DNA of 37,850 nt. Source: CAZUZS01 sp964624795. Its GTDB lineage: Bacteria > Calditrichota > Calditrichia > RBG-13-44-9. Location: assembly GCA_964624795.1 (NCBI GenBank), contig CAZUZS010000050.1:1-37850 (forward strand), given 5' to 3'. The notes below the pieces were generated by a model. The model searched no databases. It was not told the origin of the DNA and saw nothing but the letters and a program-made list of their open reading frames with translations. Shown here one piece after another: positions 33,025-37,850 of this stretch (positions within the stretch are counted from its first letter, which is position 1; each line of letters starts with the position of its first letter). The translations under genes were made by a program, and so were the position numbers.

Positions 33025-36000
33025 ATGAACAAATGGTACCTTTGGGTTATATTGGCCGCATTTTTATGGGCCGGTCCGGACCAGGCGGCAAACATCGATT
33101 CCGGCAAGGCTTTGTTAAGCGAAGGATTTGAATCCGGCGGCATTCCGCTTAACTGGACGGTGCACGATCTCAACAGCGACAGTCATATATGGTCAGCCGA
33201 ACCGGCTACATCACTGGATCCGGCTCACTCCGGGCAGTGGTTTGCATCGGTAATGGGAAACAGTCTCGGCGACCGCAATGACTGGCTGGTGACGCCGCCG
33301 CTGCTGCCCCAGGTTGGAGACAGCCTGAATTTCTGGGCCCTTCGGGTAGGGCAGCTCTGGGGGCTCAGCATCAAATTGTCCACCACCGGCAGCAACCCGG
33401 AGGATTTTACCGATTCGCTGGGCACTACCAATTTTTTCCTTCCGCGGGTGTGGACTGAATTTCACTTCGATCTTAGCCCGTACGCCGGCGATACTGTATA
33501 TGTTGCGTTTATCTACGACTATCCGAGTTACAGCAGCATGATTATGCTGGACGACATCAGCGGGCCGGAAGTTTATATCCCGCCGTTCCCTGTCTTCAAT
33601 CCCTATTCCGAAAATGTTCAAATGAATGAACCGTCAGGGCTTGTCGCGGCCGGCGATACCGCCAAAAATTCTCTGTATTTTGACAACCAGGGGGCTCCCA
33701 ATCTGAATGTCCAATCGTGGGAATCCAGCGCGCCGGAGATCTCCGTAATCAATAGCCAGATCAGCGTGCCTTCGCTTACCAGGGACAGCCTTCAAATAGA
33801 ATGGGCACCCTCCGGCGCCGGTACTCAGACCGGATGGATTGCACTACATCATAACGGGCCGTCCAGCCCCGATACGATTCATCTCAGCATTCAGGCCGCT
33901 CAACCGGAGGCCTATGTAATCAATTTCGAAGCGCCCGAAGAAGCCTGGGACAAGCCGTACGGCTACGGATTGTCCGGCATCCGGAAAATCAATGCGTCGA
34001 GGAATGCGCATTGGGGGAAACAATCAATCGGGTTATCGACTTCTGCTGTTTATTCACCTCGCCTGGAAATCACCCCGGATGGAAACAAACTCGGATTCTA
34101 TTGCAATACCAGGCTGAATGAGCAAAATTCCGATGCATTCGATTCTTTGCTGTTCGATATCTCGGTGGATGGAGGAATCACCTGGTCGCCGGTTGCGGCA
34201 ATAACAGGCTACAACAATCGCTGGGAATACTACGAGTACGATCTGTCCGCTTATAACGGCCAGGACAATGTCGTCATCCGCTGGGCGCAGCATGCGGTTG
34301 GAGGCGGAAATCCTGCAATTAACGGCGATCTGGATGACCTGGTCCTGCCAAAGCGCTATGACGGGCCGATGCTCTTCACTTCCCGCGATTTTATTAATTT
34401 TGACGCCCAGCTACTGGGCACAACCGCAAGCCGGCCGCTGGACCTGTTCAACTCCGGCACCCTCCTTACCATCTATAATGTAACTTCCGATAATCCCCGT
34501 TTTACCCCTGTTAACGTGCCGGCGCAGATCGGGCAGTTTTCGGCAGACACCATTGATATTGAGTTTTCTCCACTCGCCTCCGGCTGGGAGTACGGTAATA
34601 TTACCATTGCGCATGATGGTGTTACCGGGGCAAGGGAAAATCTTGTCGTCCCGGTTGCCGGTTTTGGCCTGGCGCCCCACGATTTGAATTACATCGATGA
34701 TTTTGAAAATAAGGGTTCCCTGTTGAATTATGTGATTGACACACCCGAAGGCGGTGCGGTGACGGTTAGCAAAGGCTGGGAGGTCAATGGACCATTCAGC
34801 GGTGACAGCACGCTGGGGTTTATACCCAACGATGCGTGGCGGGAAAATGCGGTGACGCTTTACCTCAACTTGCAGAATTATACGAATGTCGATCTCTCGT
34901 TCGCCTGGGCGGCAAGTTTTCATGATTCCTCACAATATATTACCTGCGACATTTATGATGGTCAGTGGCATTTGGGCATCGATTCACTGGTGGGGGTAGA
35001 TTCGTCGAATATTGGTGACGCCGCTGGCAATAACCTGAAGACTGACTGGGTGCCCAAACAACTGGATCTGGGCAACTACAACATGATTAACCGTTTCGCC
35101 ATCCGTTTCCGCGCGAACGGCTACGCCTTCCTGGATCAGCTAAAAGTTGAGAATATCCTGCCGGATGATTATGCGGTGAAATCGTTTGTTGACCTGCCGG
35201 TGGTGGTGGGCCGCAATGTGGCCTCCCCGATTATAGCGGTGGTGAAAAACGTCGGGCTTAATTCCCAGACGGACATACCGGTGAAGCTCTTCGAGAATGG
35301 GGTGCAGAACGGAGATACACGGTTTGTTTCGCTGGCGCCCAACGAAGCCGATTCCGTTGTATTCTCGTACACCGGCGCGGCGTCCGGCGTTCAGACCTTG
35401 ACTGTGCAGAGTTTTCTCCCCGGGGACGGAAATCCTGCAAACGACACGATTTCCGCCGCAGTGGATGTTCATCCCATTCAGGCTTTGCCTTTTCAGGACG
35501 ATTTGGAGGATTCTTCATCCCTGGGTAATTATTTCCTGAATGGAGGCGGTCAGATGGCATTGTCTGCCGGCGACTCGACCGTCATGCCCATTTCAGGAGA
35601 CAGCATGCTGAAAATAACGCCCGATCCCGGTGAGGCCCGCACAGTGGAAATTTTCTTGCTGCTGGATTTGAGCGCCGCAATCAATCCGGAGATCAGTCTT
35701 GCCCTGGGATGCGCAAACCTCGCTTACTTTACCGAGTCGGCCGAACTGAGCGTGTGGGACGGCGAATGGCACAATTATGTAGTTGAGCTGGGCGAAACGC
35801 AGCCTGTGACACAGTATGTCCTGAATGTAAATGAAAATGGCTGGAATAAAGCCGCCGGTTTCATGGTGCGGCTTACTTCGCATTTCAGCTCGGTGAGCAA
35901 CGACGCGGCGGTGTTTTTGGATAACGTGCTGGTTTTTGACGTGGTCCCGGGCGATCAGAAGATACTGCTTTCGGAAATTGTTACCCGGCCGCTTGGCGCC

Positions 36001-37743
36001 CAATATATTGAAATTTTCAATCCGAACGACGTGCCGGTTAGCCTCGGCAATTATTACCTGACGGACGCCAGCTACCCCAATCTCGATCAGTACTATTATA
36101 ATATCGTTACCGGCGCCCAGGCCGGCGGCGGGCGTTTTGGCGATTTTCATGCCCGTTTCCCGGATGGTGCTGTTATCATGCCCGGCGAGTACCAGACCGT
36201 TGCTTTGGCGGGGGATTCCGCCTTTTTCGCCGCTTACGGAATTCTGCCCACCTACGAGCTGTACGAAGATGGTTCCGCGCAGCCGGGCGATGTTCCCGAC
36301 ATGCGGGAAGCGCTGGCCGGCGCAATCAATCAGCAGGGCGACCTGGAGGTCGATCATGAGATGCTTGCCCTCTATTTCTGGGATGGTGCATCGGACCTGG
36401 TCCAGGATGTGGACTACCTGATTTATGACAACTCCGGAAACGTCCCGGATGAGGCAGTGGACAAAAGCGGTATCCGGCGCGATGGACCGGATCCTGACAC
36501 CATGGCAACCGCCTACCTGAATGACACGCCACTGACCGATCAGTATCCCGCGGCGGCACCCGCGGCCGGCTTTTCCCTGCATCGGAAAGATATGTCGGAG
36601 GGAAATCAGGCAGCCGTCGGCGGCAATGGCATCAGCGGTGCGGATGAAACCAGCGAAGACCTTCAGAACACCTTCACCACCTACAGTATTGCCAGTCCGA
36701 ATGCCGGGTGGCAGTGGCCCACTTACGCGATTTCCGGTACTATCTCGCTCAGCGATAGTGCCGCCGGCCTGCAGGGCACCGTTGTGGCCGCGCTTCGCGA
36801 CGGAGCGGTGGTGTCGGCTGATACCACGAACCCGGACGGCGCGTACCAATTGGCCGGCCTGGATTCCGGCTCGTATGTCATTCAGGCAAAAAGGTTTGGA
36901 TTTATCCCGCAGGATAGTTCGCTGTACCTCAGCCGGGATGTGACGCTCGATCTGACCCTGGTTCCTTCTTTGGCCGTGAACAGTATCTCTGAGAGTTTTG
37001 AAGATGATTTCCCGCCGGTTGGCTGGCTGGGGGATTTTGGGACGGCGCCTGCATGGCACCGGAAAAATGGCGGAAACAGCGGGTCCTACTCGGTCGCCGC
37101 CGGCTACCAGGCGGGCAGCTATGTTTTAATTTCCCCTAAAATTAACCTTTCGCAAAGCGGGGTGAAAAGGCTGTCGTTTGCATGGAAAGAATTTCACGCA
37201 CCGGCAGACAACACCGATTCCACTTTCGTGGAAATCACCACCGATGGCTTGCAGTGGACGGTTCTTAAACTTGTGAAAGCGCAGGTCGGCTCGCAGAATT
37301 GGATGTCGGAAGATATTGACCTGTCTGCTTACGGTTTGGAAGAGCAAATCTGGATACGCTGGCGTTACGAGTCCGACGGCGGATATAACACCTACCCCTT
37401 CCAACTGGATGATGTGGGCGTTGGAAATGTGGTTGGGATCGGCAATGCCGCGGACGGTTTGCCAAGGACCTTCGATCTGGCACAGAACTATCCAAATCCC
37501 TTTAATCCGTTGACCCATATAAAATTCCAGTTGCCGCGGCAGGAGAAAATCAAAATTGAGATTTATAATATCTCCGGCCAGAGGGTGCGGACGCTGGTCA
37601 ACCGGGAATATGCAGCCGGTCGTTACCAAATCGAGTGGAACGGGATGAACGATGCCGGCGCTCCTGTTGCCACCGGCATGTATGTCTGTCGCCTGGCAGC
37701 CGGAGATTTTCGGAAATCCATTAAGATGATTTTTTTAAAGTAA
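33025..37743 (+). CDS. Large multidomain surface protein with repeated choice-of-anchor modules and T9SS-type sorting domain
   Basis: The protein has 1572 residues from the ATG at 33025 (GGAG 6 bases upstream; the upstream TTG frame was rejected). After a signal peptide come about five jelly-roll modules of the choice-of-anchor/cleaved-adhesin kind: at about 30-185 (EGFESGGIPLNW), 297-450, 555-712, 820-975 and 1320-1480 (ESFEDDFPPVGW). Between them are Ig-like linkers (about 190-295 and 455-550), a CARDB-like domain (about 713-815), a lamin-tail domain (about 976-1100, ILLSEIVTRPLG then YIEIFNPNDVPVSLGNYYL) and a carboxypeptidase-regulatory-like domain (about 1233-1315). YPNPFNP at about 1486 opens the sorting domain, ending IKMIFLK. 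It is expected on the surface for adhesion; no peptidase core was seen. It is the last gene in the window. Confidence 0.88.
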   Translation: MNKWYLWVILAAFLWAGPDQAANIDSGKALLSEGFESGGIPLNWTVHDLNSDSHIWSAEPATSLDPAHSGQWFASVMGNSLGDRNDWLVTPPLLPQVGDSLNFWALRVGQLWGLSIKLSTTGSNPEDFTDSLGTTNFFLPRVWTEFHFDLSPYAGDTVYVAFIYDYPSYSSMIMLDDISGPEVYIPPFPVFNPYSENVQMNEPSGLVAAGDTAKNSLYFDNQGAPNLNVQSWESSAPEISVINSQISVPSLTRDSLQIEWAPSGAGTQTGWIALHHNGPSSPDTIHLSIQAAQPEAYVINFEAPEEAWDKPYGYGLSGIRKINASRNAHWGKQSIGLSTSAVYSPRLEITPDGNKLGFYCNTRLNEQNSDAFDSLLFDISVDGGITWSPVAAITGYNNRWEYYEYDLSAYNGQDNVVIRWAQHAVGGGNPAINGDLDDLVLPKRYDGPMLFTSRDFINFDAQLLGTTASRPLDLFNSGTLLTIYNVTSDNPRFTPVNVPAQIGQFSADTIDIEFSPLASGWEYGNITIAHDGVTGARENLVVPVAGFGLAPHDLNYIDDFENKGSLLNYVIDTPEGGAVTVSKGWEVNGPFSGDSTLGFIPNDAWRENAVTLYLNLQNYTNVDLSFAWAASFHDSSQYITCDIYDGQWHLGIDSLVGVDSSNIGDAAGNNLKTDWVPKQLDLGNYNMINRFAIRFRANGYAFLDQLKVENILPDDYAVKSFVDLPVVVGRNVASPIIAVVKNVGLNSQTDIPVKLFENGVQNGDTRFVSLAPNEADSVVFSYTGAASGVQTLTVQSFLPGDGNPANDTISAAVDVHPIQALPFQDDLEDSSSLGNYFLNGGGQMALSAGDSTVMPISGDSMLKITPDPGEARTVEIFLLLDLSAAINPEISLALGCANLAYFTESAELSVWDGEWHNYVVELGETQPVTQYVLNVNENGWNKAAGFMVRLTSHFSSVSNDAAVFLDNVLVFDVVPGDQKILLSEIVTRPLGAQYIEIFNPNDVPVSLGNYYLTDASYPNLDQYYYNIVTGAQAGGGRFGDFHARFPDGAVIMPGEYQTVALAGDSAFFAAYGILPTYELYEDGSAQPGDVPDMREALAGAINQQGDLEVDHEMLALYFWDGASDLVQDVDYLIYDNSGNVPDEAVDKSGIRRDGPDPDTMATAYLNDTPLTDQYPAAAPAAGFSLHRKDMSEGNQAAVGGNGISGADETSEDLQNTFTTYSIASPNAGWQWPTYAISGTISLSDSAAGLQGTVVAALRDGAVVSADTTNPDGAYQLAGLDSGSYVIQAKRFGFIPQDSSLYLSRDVTLDLTLVPSLAVNSISESFEDDFPPVGWLGDFGTAPAWHRKNGGNSGSYSVAAGYQAGSYVLISPKINLSQSGVKRLSFAWKEFHAPADNTDSTFVEITTDGLQWTVLKLVKAQVGSQNWMSEDIDLSAYGLEEQIWIRWRYESDGGYNTYPFQLDDVGVGNVVGIGNAADGLPRTFDLAQNYPNPFNPLTHIKFQLPRQEKIKIEIYNISGQRVRTLVNREYAAGRYQIEWNGMNDAGAPVATGMYVCRLAAGDFRKSIKMIFLK

Positions 37744-37822
37744 CCTGTTTCCCCGGACGAGCGGATGTTTGTCCGTTTACATAGATTATAACACCTCATA
37801 AAACTATCTCCATCAAGAAGAT

Positions 37823-37850
37823 ATCGCCGGTAGCCAAAACTGCCGGCGGT
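37823..37850 (+). terminator. Hairpin at the right edge, likely terminator
   Basis: ATCGCCGGTAG and CTGCCGGCGGT form an 11-bp stem with two G-T wobbles and a CCAAAA loop, about 80 bases after the last stop codon. The window ends at the stem, so any T-run is unseen and the orientation is unknown. Confidence 0.45.

Noticed and set aside
35593..37059. 488-codon frame antisense to the large surface protein
   Set aside because: It is antisense to a protein with recognised domains and has no ribosome binding site or known motif; long shadows occur in this GC-rich gene.
1..37850. CRISPR arrays, tRNA or rRNA genes, insertion sequences and known defence systems
   Set aside because: No regularly spaced repeats, cloverleaf-like sequences, transposase motifs or recognised defence genes other than the toxin-antitoxin pair were seen by eye; a tRNA or profile scan was not possible here.

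Overview
The window is a bacterial chromosomal scaffold fragment. It contains one run of exactly 100 N (9358-9457), which looks like an assembly gap. Four large exported proteins end in a YPNPFNP-type C-terminal sorting domain of the type IX secretion (T9SS type A / FlgD-like Ig) kind. A SusC/BtuB-like TonB-dependent receptor, several outer-membrane beta-barrel candidates and a lipoprotein are also present. This points to a Gram-negative member of the FCB superphylum, such as Calditrichota, KSB1 or a relative. The phylum is an inference; no rRNA or tRNA gene was recognised.

Left arm (about 1-4100, visibly AT-rich): all genes are on the minus strand. They are an exported SH3-like protein cut by the window edge, a small ORF broken by an in-frame stop next to a DUF2283 gene, an exported protein with two C-terminal YARHG-like repeats, and a Phd/PIN type II toxin-antitoxin pair. 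Composition changes near 4.1 kb, and this arm looks like a variable or acquired region.

Housekeeping middle (4.1-19.1 kb). On the minus strand: a trypsin-fold protease with a stand-alone copy of its N-terminal domain encoded just downstream, nagD, a terB-like/msrB/tiny membrane peptide operon, an SDR-persulfide dioxygenase/rhodanese operon interrupted by the gap, a secreted M1 aminopeptidase, and a membrane-anchored peptidoglycan-binding-like protein. On the plus strand: a D-2-hydroxyacid dehydrogenase, a Rho factor lacking the usual N-terminal helical domain, and threonine synthase.

Envelope-rich right arm (19.4-37.8 kb, almost all plus strand): lipoprotein, DUF4397 sorting-domain protein, TonB-dependent receptor, a probable small minus-strand gene, a MocR-type regulator, three unrecognised envelope genes in a row (barrel, exported coiled coil, barrel), a 10-Asp-box beta-propeller and a 1572-residue multidomain surface protein. 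The last two are T9SS-type cargo. The T9SS machinery itself is not in the window.

The most interesting unexplained items are the protease plus its solo pro-domain-like partner, the three-gene envelope cluster beside the MocR regulator, the YARHG-duplicated exported protein, and the short Rho with a leader hairpin. No CRISPR array, prophage, insertion sequence or clearly new defence system was seen.
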